A DNA stretch of 30,331 bases, from the NCBI GenBank assembly GCA_045532255.1, contig JAZSFO010000068.1, positions 1 to 30,331 on the forward strand, written 5' to 3'. Position numbers and translations under genes: made by a program. Below the pieces are notes generated by a model, which was not told the origin of the DNA, did not search any database, and saw nothing but the letters and a program-made list of their open reading frames with translations. Source of the stretch: RGIG8748 sp045532255. GTDB lineage: Bacteria; Bacillota; Clostridia; UMGS1810. Positions 7,898 through 16,233 of the stretch are shown in pieces. Position 1 is the first letter of the stretch, and the number at the start of each line of letters is the position of its first letter.

Positions 7898-8743
7898 TTA
7901 TTTATATTTCCCGGGCGATATACCCACAATTGATTTGAATGTTCTTATAAAGTTGGCATAGTCACCAAATCCGCACAGCGTTGCAGCTTCGCTTATGCTT
8001 TTTCCGCTCTTTAACAGCTTTTTTGATTCGGAAATTCTCTTGGATATTATATATTTAAGAACAGTTGTGCCAAGTGATTTCTTAAACAGACTGCACAGAT
8101 GGTTAACAGATACATAGCAGTGCGAGGCAATGTCAGTAAGCTTAATATCTTCGTTGTAGTGCAGATTTATGTATTCCACCGCATCGTGAATTACCTTGTT
8201 GTTTTTGGTCACGGGCAAGGCTTCTGTGCGTGCACCTGAAATAAATTTGCTGTTTATGTATGCAAGCATTTCCGTTATTGCATTGTTTTTTATTATATCC
8301 TCACCGTAGCTGTGCACGATTTTCAGCTTGGAAATAAGAGATAATAGATGATTTACCTCCTGCTTGCAAAGGTTCATTCTGTTGTCTGCAAATTCGCCTC
8401 TTGTATAAAAGCACAGAGACAGGTCTGTTTTTTCTGTAGAGTGAGAGTGTAGAAATGACGGATGAATTTGAAACACATACCGTTCAAAGCATTTGCTTTC
8501 GTCAAGGGTTATTTTGTGCGGTTCGAACTGGTTTATAACATATATGTCTCCCTCGCTTATTTCATATATATTGTTATCAATAAGGAATGTGCCTCCGCCC
8601 CTTATGCACAGAAATATTTCGCAGCTGTCATGTATATGTATGTCGTTGTCTTGTATGGGTTTATCCGAATAAAACATACCGTATGATTTGTTTGCAATAC
8701 AATGTGAAATTGCATCCTTGCATTTCGAAAAAATAATTTCCAT
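7898..8743 (-). CDS. AraC family transcriptional regulator with cupin sensor
   Basis: A 281-residue regulator. The N-terminal half is an AraC-type cupin ligand-binding domain (DIHIHDSCEIFLCIRGGG, then ISEGDIYVINQFEPHKI). The C-terminal 100 residues hold the two AraC helix-turn-helix motifs: IKLTDIASHCYVSVNHLCSLF and SISEAATLCGFGDYANFIRTF. GTG 8752 is in frame, but GAGGTG lies 6 nt before the ATG at 8741-8743, which is preferred. It is divergent from the amino-acid symporter gene, separated by about 140 bp with several TTGCAA-like words, so regulation of that transporter and of itself is a reasonable inference. The ligand is unknown. Confidence 0.9.
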   Translation of the reverse strand: MEIIFSKCKDAISHCIANKSYGMFYSDKPIQDNDIHIHDSCEIFLCIRGGGTFLIDNNIYEISEGDIYVINQFEPHKITLDESKCFERYVFQIHPSFLHSHSTEKTDLSLCFYTRGEFADNRMNLCKQEVNHLLSLISKLKIVHSYGEDIIKNNAITEMLAYINSKFISGARTEALPVTKNNKVIHDAVEYINLHYNEDIKLTDIASHCYVSVNHLCSLFKKSLGTTVLKYIISKRISESKKLLKSGKSISEAATLCGFGDYANFIRTFKSIVGISPGKYK

Positions 8744-8882
8744 ATTAAACACCTCGTTGTTATTTTATCACACAATCAAAAATTTTGCAAGAAATAAAAT
8801 GAAAATGACATATAAATTGCAAATAACACAAGGAAGCATTAGCGATGCCTGATTTGCATATGTATAAAATGTGAGGTGGTAT

Positions 8883-10259
8883 ATGGCAATGACAGATAAG
8901 TTGGTGCTTGGTATAAATTCAATTATTAACCGTCTGGTGTGGGGTCCCGGTATGATACTCTTTATGATAATTACGGGAATACTTTTGACCTTTATGACGG
9001 ATTTTGTGCAGATAAGACACTTTGTATATATGCTCAGGACAACGGTTTTTACCTTGTTTCGAAAAAGGAAAAAGGCATCAAAAAAAGGCGTAACACCGTT
9101 TCAGGCAGTTGCAACCGCTATGGCGGCAACAATAGGTACAGGAAGTATAGCGGGACTTTCCACCGCCATAGCCTGCGGCGGCCCGGGTGCTGTATTCTGG
9201 ATGTGGGTAAGTGCATTTCTGGGCATGGCTGTAAAATATTCCGAGATAGTCCTTTCTGTCCGTTATCGTATTCGCTCCAAAAGCGGTGAATATGTGGGCG
9301 GACCCATGTATTATATCAAAAACGGACTTGGGTTTAGAGGACTTTCCGTAATGTTTGCAATTATGACAGCACTTTCGTGCTTTGGTATAGGCAACGCAGT
9401 ACAGTCAAATTCCATAGCGGTTTCTCTGAATGCGGTTACGGGATTAAACCCGTGTATAACGGGCATTGTCCTTACGGTTATTTGCGGTGCGGTAATTCTC
9501 GGCGGTATAAAAAGAATTGCAAGGGTCAACGAAAAGCTTGTTCCTTTTATGGCACTTCTTTATGTTATATGCTCTGTCACCGTTCTTGTTCTCAGATATG
9601 ACAGAATTCCTTCGGCATTTGCATCTATATTTGAAGAGGCATTAAATGTCAAATCCGTAGCAGGCGGTGCTTTGGGCTATGGTATGTCGCATGCTTTGAG
9701 GTATGGATTTTCGGGAGGAATTTTTTCCAACGAAGCAGGTCTTGGCAGTGCCCCGATTGCACATGGCGCATCCGATACAGAGGAACCTGTTGTTCAGGGG
9801 ATGTGGGGAATATTTGAAGTGTTTTTTACAACGGTTGTAATATGCACAATGACGGCACTTGTGGTACTTACATCAAATCTGTGGCAAAACACCGCGATTT
9901 CGGGTGCACAGCTGAGTATCGGTGCATTTGATAGTGCCGTTAAGGGCTTTGGAAGTATATGTGTGACAATGTGCACCATCCTTTTTGCCCTGTCCTCCAT
10001 TCTCGGATGGGCGTACTACGGCGAGGTAAGTATTGACTATATTTTCCGCGGGTCGCAAAAATGTAAGTTTTTATACAAATCGGCATATGTTATGGCTGTA
10101 TATATAGGTGCTGTCGGCAGTGTGCAAGCGGTTTGGTCTCTTGCAGAAACCCTGAATGTGCTTATGGCACTTCCAAATCTTACGGCACTTATATTCCTTA
10201 GAGATAAGGTAAGGGAGGAAACGCGTAATTTTTTCATTTCAAAGGGTCAAAAAACTTGA
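8883..10259 (+). CDS. Alanine/glycine:sodium symporter (AGCS family)
   Basis: Sodium-coupled importer of alanine or glycine in the cytoplasmic membrane. About 458 residues with roughly ten hydrophobic segments. Family-typical sequences include TPFQAVATAMAATIGTGSIAG near residue 80, GGPGAVFWMWVSAFLGMAVKYSE, GGPMYYIKNGLG and FSGGIFSNEAGLGSAPIAHG. A GTG at 8871 is in frame, but its own codon overlaps the ribosome binding site GTGAGGTGG; ATG 8883 or ATG 8889 is more likely. The gene is divergent from an AraC regulator. Its stop codon lies inside the -35 box of the pflB leader promoter, and no terminator separates it from that leader, so read-through into pflB is possible. Confidence 0.92.
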   Translation: MAMTDKLVLGINSIINRLVWGPGMILFMIITGILLTFMTDFVQIRHFVYMLRTTVFTLFRKRKKASKKGVTPFQAVATAMAATIGTGSIAGLSTAIACGGPGAVFWMWVSAFLGMAVKYSEIVLSVRYRIRSKSGEYVGGPMYYIKNGLGFRGLSVMFAIMTALSCFGIGNAVQSNSIAVSLNAVTGLNPCITGIVLTVICGAVILGGIKRIARVNEKLVPFMALLYVICSVTVLVLRYDRIPSAFASIFEEALNVKSVAGGALGYGMSHALRYGFSGGIFSNEAGLGSAPIAHGASDTEEPVVQGMWGIFEVFFTTVVICTMTALVVLTSNLWQNTAISGAQLSIGAFDSAVKGFGSICVTMCTILFALSSILGWAYYGEVSIDYIFRGSQKCKFLYKSAYVMAVYIGAVGSVQAVWSLAETLNVLMALPNLTALIFLRDKVREETRNFFISKGQKT

Positions 10260-10283
10260 CAAAAACTTAATTTAGTGTATAAT
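10256..10283 (+). promoter_or_regulatory. Consensus sigma-A promoter of the pflB leader
   Basis: TTGACA (10256-10261), 16 nt, TATAAT (10278-10283): both hexamers match consensus exactly. The -35 box overlaps the TGA stop of the symporter gene. Transcription would start near 10290, giving an approximately 395-nt leader before pflB. Confidence 0.85.
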
Positions 10284-10323
10284 AAAAGTATCCCTGCAAC
10301 TGACGGAGCATAAGCACACGAGA

Positions 10324-10454
10324 GTCGAACCCAGCATGGTTTTAAGATGACAATTTTGGTAAGTACTGCATAAAATCCCTTGGAAATACGAAAGTATTCC
10401 CTGCGAGATTTTACTTGTCTTAACACAAAATTGACTATCTTAAAACTCTTCGAC
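10324..10454 (-). repeat. Structured repeat, copy B (inverted relative to copy A)
   Basis: Read on the minus strand this aligns along its whole length with copy A at 29-172. Shared words include CAATTTTG, ACAAGTAAA-like, AATAC-loop-GTATTT, CCAA/CAAGG and AAAATTGTC, ending in GGGTTCGACTC versus GGTTCGAGTCC. Paired arms in plus coordinates are 10324-10329/10449-10454 (GTCGAA/TTCGAC), 10339-10348/10437-10446 (GTTTTAAGAT/ATCTTAAAAC), 10351-10358/10426-10433, 10371-10377/10407-10413 and 10385-10389/10394-10398. The outer arm differs from copy A (GTTTCAC/GTGAAAC) yet pairs perfectly, which points to selection for structure. No coding capacity is convincing. Confidence 0.62.
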
Positions 10455-10600
10455 CTTAAATGCATAAAATTTAGTATAGTTTTTATGCGGAGGACGAAGG
10501 AAGGCTGACGCCTTGCGAGGACGACAAATGAAAAGTGTGCAAATTTTAAAAATTTAAGGCATACGGGGCTCGGCTCTCGTGTGCTTAACTATGAGGGAGT

Positions 10601-10633
10601 GGGGAGCATTATTGCCGACCGTCTGGGCACCCT
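10601..10633 (+). promoter_or_regulatory. ZTP (pfl-motif) riboswitch-like 3' subdomain
   Basis: GGGGAGC (10601-10607) followed by GCCGACC-GTCTGGGCA (10614-10629) resembles conserved parts of the ZTP/ZMP riboswitch (GGGGAGC and GCCG-CCUGGGCA, from memory of the family). Its last residues form the 5' arm of the terminator, the usual arrangement for on-switch ZTP riboswitches. pflB supplies formate for 10-formyl-tetrahydrofolate, so the downstream gene makes sense. I do not see a canonical ACUGGC-type 5' subdomain next to it; AACTGACGG at 10298-10306 is a distant candidate. The assignment is tentative. Confidence 0.42.
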
Positions 10634-10653
10634 GTATTAAAGGGTGCCTTTTT
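10626..10653 (+). terminator. Intrinsic terminator/attenuator before pflB
   Basis: GGCACCCT (10626-10633) pairs with AGGGTGCC (10641-10648), loop of 7 nt, followed by five T residues. It ends 32 nt before the pflB start and downstream of the leader promoter, so it must be read through or disrupted for pflB expression from that promoter, i.e. attenuation. Confidence 0.9.
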
Positions 10654-10685
10654 GATTATTTTATACTGCAAAGGAGAATGTGAAT

Positions 10686-12911
10686 ATGGATTTTTACAGA
10701 GGATTCAAACAAGGTAACTGGAATAATACTATTGATGTCAGCGATTTCATCAAAAATAACTATACTCCGTATGACGGAGACTCTTCCTTCCTTGAGGGCA
10801 CAACAGAGAGAACCGAATGTGTAAGGGCAAGACTTGAGGAGCTTCTTATAGCAGAGAACGAAAAGGGCGGGGTTCTGAGTATTGATACCGATACCGTTTC
10901 GAGCATCCTTTCGCATAAACCTGGATATGTTATAGAGGGCAAGGATATCATAAAGGGACTTCAGACAGACGAACCCCTGAAAAGAGCTGTAAATCCGTTT
11001 GCGGGATACAGAAATGCTGTTCAGGCGTGCGAGGCATATGGATACAAAATAGGACAAAATGTACAGCAGGAATTCAAGTACAGAACAACCCATAATACAG
11101 GTGTTTTCAGAGTATATACAGAAACCATGCGAAAGGCTCGTCATGCAGGACTCCTTACAGGTCTTCCCGATGCGTATGCACGAGGCAGAATTATAGGCGA
11201 TTACCGCAGAGTTGCCCTTTATGGTATGGATTACCTCATCAAACAGAGAATAGAGGACAAGAAGCGTATCAGCCAGAGGGATATGACGGCAGATAATATT
11301 CAGCTTGTTGAGGATATAGAAAGACAGCTTGAATTTATGTATCAGCTTATTACCATGGCAGGTGAATACGGTTGTGATATATCCCGCCCTGCAGCAAATG
11401 CACTTGAGGCAGTTCAATGGCTGTACTTTGGCTATCTCGGTGCCATAAAGGAACAGAACGGTGCGGCAAACAGTATAGGAAGAATATCCTCATTTATAGA
11501 TATATATATTCAGCGTGATATCGAAGAGGGTACACTTGACGAAAAGGGTGCACAGGAAATAATAGATGACCTTGTAATCAAAATGCGTCTTGTAAGACAC
11601 CTGAGAACCCCCGAATACAATGAGCTTTTTGCAGGAGATCCCGTTTGGGTTACATGCTCGCTTGCGGGTGCTACGATTGACGGCAGAAGCATGGTTACAA
11701 AGACCTGCTACAGATTTTTGCAGACATTATACAATCTCGGACCAAGTGCAGAACCCAATATTACAGTTCTGTGGTCAGAGAAGCTTCCCAGACCCTTTAA
11801 GGAGTTTTGTGCCAAGGTTTCCATAGATACAGACTCCATACAATATGAGAATGACGATGTTATGCGTAAGGACTTTGGAGACGATTATTCCATTGCCTGC
11901 TGTGTATCAGCAATGAAAACAGGCAAGCAGATGCAGTTCTTCGGTGCAAGATGCAATCTTGCAAAGGTTCTTCTCATGGCGTTAAACGGCGGAAGAGACG
12001 AGGTATACGGAGAGCTTGTTGCACCCGAGGGAGAGGTTTTTGGTACATCCGAGCTTAATTATGACAAGGTAATCAAGGCATTTAGGACATATGCTTCATG
12101 GATGGCACATCTTTATGTCAATACCATGAACATTATCCACTATATGCACGACAGATATGCGTACGAGAGACTTATGATGGGACTTCACGACCCCGAACCC
12201 GAGAGACTTATGGCATTTGGCATAAGCGGTCTGAGTGTGCTGGTAGACAGTCTCAGCGCCATTAAATACGCACATGTAACACCGATAAAGGACGACAGGG
12301 GAATAATAATTGATTTTGAATGTACAGGCGATTTCCCCAAATACGGAAATGATGATGACAGAGCGGACGAAATTGCAAAGTGGGTTACCGAGTTCTTCTA
12401 TAGCGAGCTTATAAAGACACCTGCATACAGAAATGCAATTCATACACTTTCTGTCCTTACAATAACATCAAATGTAGTATACGGAAAAAAGACAGGAGCT
12501 ACACCCGACGGCAGAAAGGCAGGAGAGCCTTTTGCACCGGGAGCAAACCCGATGCATGGCAGAGACTCTGAGGGAGCACTTGCATCGCTCAACTCTGTTG
12601 CAAAGATTGACTACGAATGCTGCCGTGACGGTATATCAAATACATTTTCCATTACACCGCAGGCACTTGGCACCGATGATGGCGACAGAGTAAATAAGCT
12701 TGTCGGCATACTTGACGGATATTTCAGCCAGGAAGCACACCACCTCAATGTAAATGTACTCAACAGACAGAAACTTATAGATGCAATGAATGACCCCACA
12801 CTCTATCCGTCTCTTACAATAAGAGTAAGCGGTTATGCAGTTAACTTCAATAAGCTGTCCAAGGAAAAACAAATGGAGGTTATATCCAGAACATTCCATG
12901 ATAAGATGTAA
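10686..12911 (+). CDS. pflB: Pyruvate formate-lyase (formate C-acetyltransferase)
   Basis: Oxygen-sensitive glycyl-radical enzyme that converts pyruvate and CoA to acetyl-CoA and formate. The 741-residue length matches PflB. The adjacent catalytic cysteines are in DYSIACCVSAM (Cys405-Cys406), and the C-terminal glycyl-radical loop is IRVSGYAVNF (radical Gly716). The side-by-side cysteines distinguish it from glycerol dehydratase and choline lyase paralogues, which have a single catalytic Cys. GTG 10680 is in frame, but AAGGAG (10671-10676) is better placed for ATG 10686. Its activase pflA starts 17 nt downstream. The upstream leader contains an attenuator-type terminator. Confidence 0.96.
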   Translation: MDFYRGFKQGNWNNTIDVSDFIKNNYTPYDGDSSFLEGTTERTECVRARLEELLIAENEKGGVLSIDTDTVSSILSHKPGYVIEGKDIIKGLQTDEPLKRAVNPFAGYRNAVQACEAYGYKIGQNVQQEFKYRTTHNTGVFRVYTETMRKARHAGLLTGLPDAYARGRIIGDYRRVALYGMDYLIKQRIEDKKRISQRDMTADNIQLVEDIERQLEFMYQLITMAGEYGCDISRPAANALEAVQWLYFGYLGAIKEQNGAANSIGRISSFIDIYIQRDIEEGTLDEKGAQEIIDDLVIKMRLVRHLRTPEYNELFAGDPVWVTCSLAGATIDGRSMVTKTCYRFLQTLYNLGPSAEPNITVLWSEKLPRPFKEFCAKVSIDTDSIQYENDDVMRKDFGDDYSIACCVSAMKTGKQMQFFGARCNLAKVLLMALNGGRDEVYGELVAPEGEVFGTSELNYDKVIKAFRTYASWMAHLYVNTMNIIHYMHDRYAYERLMMGLHDPEPERLMAFGISGLSVLVDSLSAIKYAHVTPIKDDRGIIIDFECTGDFPKYGNDDDRADEIAKWVTEFFYSELIKTPAYRNAIHTLSVLTITSNVVYGKKTGATPDGRKAGEPFAPGANPMHGRDSEGALASLNSVAKIDYECCRDGISNTFSITPQALGTDDGDRVNKLVGILDGYFSQEAHHLNVNVLNRQKLIDAMNDPTLYPSLTIRVSGYAVNFNKLSKEKQMEVISRTFHDKM

Positions 12912-12928
12912 AAAAGAGGTGGACCAGA

Positions 12929-13648
12929 ATGCTAAAAGGGCATATCCATTCCTTTGAGAGTCTTGCCGCAGTAGACGGCGAGGGACTAAGGTGTGCAGTA
13001 TTTATGGAGGGCTGTCCGCTAAGATGCGTGTATTGCCACAATCCTGACACATGGTATGTTGGAGACGGCGGAACAGATGCGCAAGCTCTTGTTAATAAAA
13101 TTGCAAGGTACAAGCCGTATTTCGCTTTGGACGGAGGCGTTACCTTTTCGGGCGGAGAACCGCTTGTTCAGGCGGATTTTATAGGAGAATGTGTTCCGCT
13201 TCTCAGGGAAAAGGGTATTAACTATGCCATAGATACATCGGGTGCAGTTGAGCTTAATGACAGCGTAAAGTATGTTCTCGATAATGCACAGCTTGTTATT
13301 CTCGACCTCAAATTCTGGGATGACGAAAGCTATGTAAAATATACGGGACACGGTATCGAAAATACTCTTAATATGCTTGATTACCTTGATGGTATCAAAA
13401 AGAGAGTATGGCTAAGGACTGTAATAGTTCCCGATATAAACGATACGGAAAAGGCTATGGATTTGTACCTTTGCCATGTAAAAAAATGTGTGGAAAGATA
13501 CGAGCTTCTGGCATTTCACACAATGGGCTTTGACAAATACAGAAAACTCGGAATAGATAACCCTCTTGAAAATTTTGCAGATTTGGATACTTCTGTAAAG
13601 GAAAGATTACAAAAATATATAGATTTCCAACTGGAAAAACACCTGTAA
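12929..13648 (+). CDS. pflA: Pyruvate formate-lyase activating enzyme (radical SAM)
   Basis: Uses a [4Fe-4S] cluster and S-adenosylmethionine to abstract hydrogen from the PflB glycine. The 239-residue protein has the C-x3-C-x2-C cluster motif at Cys29, Cys33 and Cys36 (GCPLRCVYCHNPDTW) and the SAM-contacting TFSGGEPL motif around residue 72. Its length, close to E. coli PflA, and the absence of extra ferredoxin-type cysteine clusters separate it from activases of other glycyl-radical enzymes. A GAGGTGG ribosome binding site lies between the pflB stop and this ATG, so the two genes form one transcript. Confidence 0.95.
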   Translation: MLKGHIHSFESLAAVDGEGLRCAVFMEGCPLRCVYCHNPDTWYVGDGGTDAQALVNKIARYKPYFALDGGVTFSGGEPLVQADFIGECVPLLREKGINYAIDTSGAVELNDSVKYVLDNAQLVILDLKFWDDESYVKYTGHGIENTLNMLDYLDGIKKRVWLRTVIVPDINDTEKAMDLYLCHVKKCVERYELLAFHTMGFDKYRKLGIDNPLENFADLDTSVKERLQKYIDFQLEKHL

Positions 13649-13652
13649 AAAA

Positions 13653-13713
13653 CCATTTTCGTATATTTGAAACCCATTTTCGTATTTACATTTATTTTTG
13701 GACATGATAAAAT
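13653..13713 (+). promoter_or_regulatory. Candidate sstT promoter with 21-bp-spaced direct repeats
   Basis: CCATTTTCGTAT occurs at 13653-13664 and again at 13674-13685, exactly 21 bp (two helical turns) apart. The second copy abuts a candidate -35 TTTACA (13685-13690), with TAAAAT (13708-13713) 17 nt downstream. This arrangement suggests a regulator binding side by side just upstream of the promoter. No pflA terminator is evident before it. Confidence 0.5.
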
Positions 13714-13747
13714 TTAAAAAAGGACACCATGCTCTCTCGATGAAGCA

Positions 13748-13828
13748 ATGGACAGCAAAAATGCGTATGACAATATGTCGGATACCGCAGAACAGGCTGC
13801 AAGAATAATAAAAATCTACCGAAAATAA
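13748..13828 (+). pseudogene. Short coding remnant or small ORF before sstT
   Basis: The frame 13748-13828 encodes MDSKNAYDNMSDTAEQAARI plus six residues (26 aa). It remains open a further 14 codons upstream without a start, to a stop near 13704. The amino-acid composition looks protein-like, and the stop is followed 13 nt later by the sstT ribosome binding site region. No good ribosome binding site precedes the ATG, so this is more likely the tail of a lost gene than a working small protein. I do not recognise the family. Confidence 0.25.
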
Positions 13829-13844
13829 TACAGGAGAAATTATC

Positions 13845-15077
13845 GTGAAAAACATAATAGGATATTATACAAAAACACCTCTGGTGCTTAGAATAATCAT
13901 TGGACTTATAATAGGCATATGCCTTGGCTTGTGGGTTCCGGCTGCAAGCGGACTTTCGGTACTCGGAACACTCTTTGTAGGCGCACTCAAAGCAATTGCA
14001 CCTGTACTGGTGTTTGTTCTCGTTATATCTTCTCTTGCAAGTGCGGGAGAGGGTATAGGCAGGAGATTTCGCACAGTAATCATACTTTATATGCTGTCCA
14101 CATTTATAGCGGCGGCACTGTCTGTTGTTGCAAGTTTTATATTCAAGGTACAGATACCGCTTACCCTTTCTGCCAGCGAGCAGACCGCACCTTCGGGTCT
14201 CGGAGAGGTACTGAGCAGTCTCTTGGGTAATATGATAGTAAACCCCGTAACATCTATTGCAAACGGAAATTATGTAGGTATTCTTACCTGGTCAATTATA
14301 TTCGGTATTGCACTTCGCGGAGCATCCTCCGAAACAAAGAAGGTTCTTTCGGATATCTCAAATGCAGTTTCAAAGGCGGTAGGCGGTGTTATTCAGCTTG
14401 CACCCTTTGGCATAATGGGTCTCATATACAGCTCTGTAAATGAGTATGGCCTTAATATTTTTGTGGATTACGGAAGGCTTCTCGTTCTCCTTGTCGGCTG
14501 TATGCTTGCAGTTGCCTTTGTTGTAAATCCCCTTATTGTATTCCTTCTTCTAAGAAGAAACCCATATCCGCTTCTCATCAAGTGCCTCAGGGAATCGGGA
14601 ATAACCGCATTTTTTACAAGAAGCTCTGCGGCAAATATCCCTGTCAATATGGCTCTATGCGAAAAGCTGGGTCTGGAAAAAGAATACTACTCCGTATCCA
14701 TCCCCCTTGGTGCTACTATCAACATGGATGGTGCGGCAGTTACAATTACAGTTATGTCACTTGCTGCGGCGTTCTCTGTCGGAGCAGATGTAAATATTTT
14801 CTCTGCAATTCTTCTTAGCTTCATAGCAACCCTTGGTGCATGCGGTGCATCGGGTGTGGCTGGCGGTTCACTGCTTCTTATACCTATGGCGTGTTCGCTT
14901 TTGGGCGTAAATGCAGATGTTGCAATGCAGGTTGTCAGCGTAGGCTTCATAATCGGTGTTATACAGGATTCTGTTGAGACAGCCCTTAATTCCACCGGTG
15001 ATGTTTACTTTGCTGCAACAGCAGACTACCGCGACCGCTTGAAGATGGGAGAAAAAATACCTTTTTTTGAAAAATAA
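13845..15077 (+). CDS. sstT: Serine/threonine:sodium symporter SstT
   Basis: Sodium-driven serine/threonine importer of the dicarboxylate/amino acid:cation symporter family. The 410-residue protein has about eight membrane segments and re-entrant loops. Recognisable motifs are the Ser-rich hairpin region FFTRSSAANIPVNMALCEKLG, GATINMDGAAVTITVMSLAA and GGSLLLIPMACSLLG; the sequence is closest to SstT rather than GltP/DctA. The start is GTG, placed 8 nt after CAGGAG. nagA starts 16 nt after the stop, so the two are probably co-transcribed. Serine taken up can be deaminated to pyruvate, which would feed PflB next door (inference). Confidence 0.92.
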   Translation: MKNIIGYYTKTPLVLRIIIGLIIGICLGLWVPAASGLSVLGTLFVGALKAIAPVLVFVLVISSLASAGEGIGRRFRTVIILYMLSTFIAAALSVVASFIFKVQIPLTLSASEQTAPSGLGEVLSSLLGNMIVNPVTSIANGNYVGILTWSIIFGIALRGASSETKKVLSDISNAVSKAVGGVIQLAPFGIMGLIYSSVNEYGLNIFVDYGRLLVLLVGCMLAVAFVVNPLIVFLLLRRNPYPLLIKCLRESGITAFFTRSSAANIPVNMALCEKLGLEKEYYSVSIPLGATINMDGAAVTITVMSLAAAFSVGADVNIFSAILLSFIATLGACGASGVAGGSLLLIPMACSLLGVNADVAMQVVSVGFIIGVIQDSVETALNSTGDVYFAATADYRDRLKMGEKIPFFEK

Positions 15078-15093
15078 TTTAAGGAGTAAGAGT

Positions 15094-16233
15094 ATGAAAG
15101 CGATTACAGGCGGAAAAATCATTTTGAAGGACAGAATATGTGACGGAGTGCTTCTCTATACGGACAAGATAGAGGGCATAGTGTCAGAGGTGCCCACTGA
15201 TGCCGAGGTTATAGATGCACAAGGCGGATATGTGTCACCGGGTCTTATTGATATCCACATACACGGCTATCTCGGCAAGGATGTGTGTGACGGTGAAGAA
15301 GAGAGTATAAGAACTATTTCCAAAGGACTTTTGGCAAACGGTGTTACAGGTTATCTTCCCACAACCATGACGGAGGATATGTCTGTTATTCGCAAGGCGC
15401 TTGAGGTTTGCCGCTCTCTCAGGGAAGAGAGCAAGGACTGGGACGGAAGCACCATTCTTGGCTGTCATGCAGAAGGCCCCTTTATAAGCGAGAAGAAAAA
15501 GGGTGCTCAGGATGCCAAATACATACTTAAACCCGATGCGGATTTTGTAAAGGAATATTCCGATATTATAAGCATAATAACCCTTGCACCCGAGGAGGAT
15601 ACCGAGGATTTTGACGCCATAAGACAAATGTGCAGAGATACTAATGTTGTAGTTTCTATGGGTCACACCTCCTCCGATTATGATACCGCAATGAAAAGTA
15701 CTGCTGTCGGTGTAAAGCACGCAACACATCTTTTCAATGCCATGACACCCCTTGCACATCGTGCACCGGGAGTTGTTACCGCGGTATTTAATTCCGATGT
15801 AAGCTGTGAGCTGATTGTTGATACATTCCATGTAGATACAAGCTTATATGATATATTGTGGAAGCTCAAGGGCAGAAAGCTCTGCTTCATCACAGACTGT
15901 CTTCCTGCAGGCGGACTTCCCGAGGGAGAATATACCCTCGGCGGTCAGAAGATAATATACAAGGGTATTGTTTGCCGTCTCGAAGACGGTACTGTAGCCG
16001 GAAGCATACTGCATCTTAATAACGGTGTATGGAATGTTTATAAGAATTCCAATATACCCCTGTGGGAGTGTGTCAATGGTGCTTCCCTTAACCCTGCAAC
16101 AACACTTGGTATCGATGATACAAAGGGTTCGCTTGATGTGGGCAAGGATGCAGATATTATAATTACAGATTCACAATTTAATGTTAGAAAAACCATAATA
16201 GGAGGAAAGTTAAAATATGAATATCAAGGTTAA
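15094..16233 (+). CDS. nagA: N-acetylglucosamine-6-phosphate deacetylase
   Basis: Amidohydrolase that removes acetate from GlcNAc-6-phosphate to give glucosamine-6-phosphate. The 379-residue product shows the amidohydrolase metal site DIHIHG (53-58), HAEGPF (125-130), MGHTSSD (189-195), HATHLFNAM (about 199-207) and ITDCLPAGG (266-274) with the catalytic Asp. An in-frame ATG at 15067 overlaps sstT, but AAGGAG at 15081-15086 correctly precedes ATG 15094. The next gene, a ROK-family protein, starts 17 nt before the nagA stop, with its GGAGGAAAG ribosome binding site inside nagA. Glucosamine-6-phosphate deaminase (nagB) is not in the window. Confidence 0.94.
   Translation: MKAITGGKIILKDRICDGVLLYTDKIEGIVSEVPTDAEVIDAQGGYVSPGLIDIHIHGYLGKDVCDGEEESIRTISKGLLANGVTGYLPTTMTEDMSVIRKALEVCRSLREESKDWDGSTILGCHAEGPFISEKKKGAQDAKYILKPDADFVKEYSDIISIITLAPEEDTEDFDAIRQMCRDTNVVVSMGHTSSDYDTAMKSTAVGVKHATHLFNAMTPLAHRAPGVVTAVFNSDVSCELIVDTFHVDTSLYDILWKLKGRKLCFITDCLPAGGLPEGEYTLGGQKIIYKGIVCRLEDGTVAGSILHLNNGVWNVYKNSNIPLWECVNGASLNPATTLGIDDTKGSLDVGKDADIIITDSQFNVRKTIIGGKLKYEYQG

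Larger units (their letters stand above)
10290..10653 (+). ncRNA. Long structured leader RNA upstream of pflB
   Basis: A gap of about 425 bp without a credible gene lies between the symporter and pflB. From a perfect promoter to an intrinsic terminator it would yield a 360-nt RNA. Visible elements in order are: inverted repeat copy B (10324-10454), hairpin GCATAAAA/TTTTATGC (10462-10488), small hairpin AAGGC/GCCTT (10501-10514), hairpin GCATACGGG/CTCGTGTGC (10559-10584), a segment like the 3' half of a ZTP riboswitch (10601-10629) and the terminator (10626-10653). A 14-bp perfect long-range pairing, TAAGCACACGAGAG (10311-10324) with 10574-10587, would exclude the 10559-10584 hairpin. This looks like a regulatory leader or a non-coding RNA with an inserted module. 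Confidence 0.6.

Noticed and set aside
10247..10465. 72-codon open frame on the minus strand across the pflB leader
   Set aside because: It overlaps a consensus plus-strand promoter and the structured repeat B, has no ribosome binding site, and its amino-acid sequence is a by-product of the inverted repeat.
10290..10653. pflB leader as tmRNA, RNase P RNA or 6S RNA
   Set aside because: None of the conserved cores that I know (tmRNA 3' tRNA-like end, RNase P P4 segment, 6S central bubble) could be recognised.
10656..11417. 253-codon minus-strand open frame opposite pflB
   Set aside because: It is antisense to strongly conserved pflB codons, is rich in Cys/Ile/Tyr as expected from a shadow frame, and has no ribosome binding site or family resemblance.
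15235..15831. 198-codon minus-strand open frame opposite nagA
   Set aside because: It lies wholly within conserved NagA motifs read in reverse; no independent evidence of expression.
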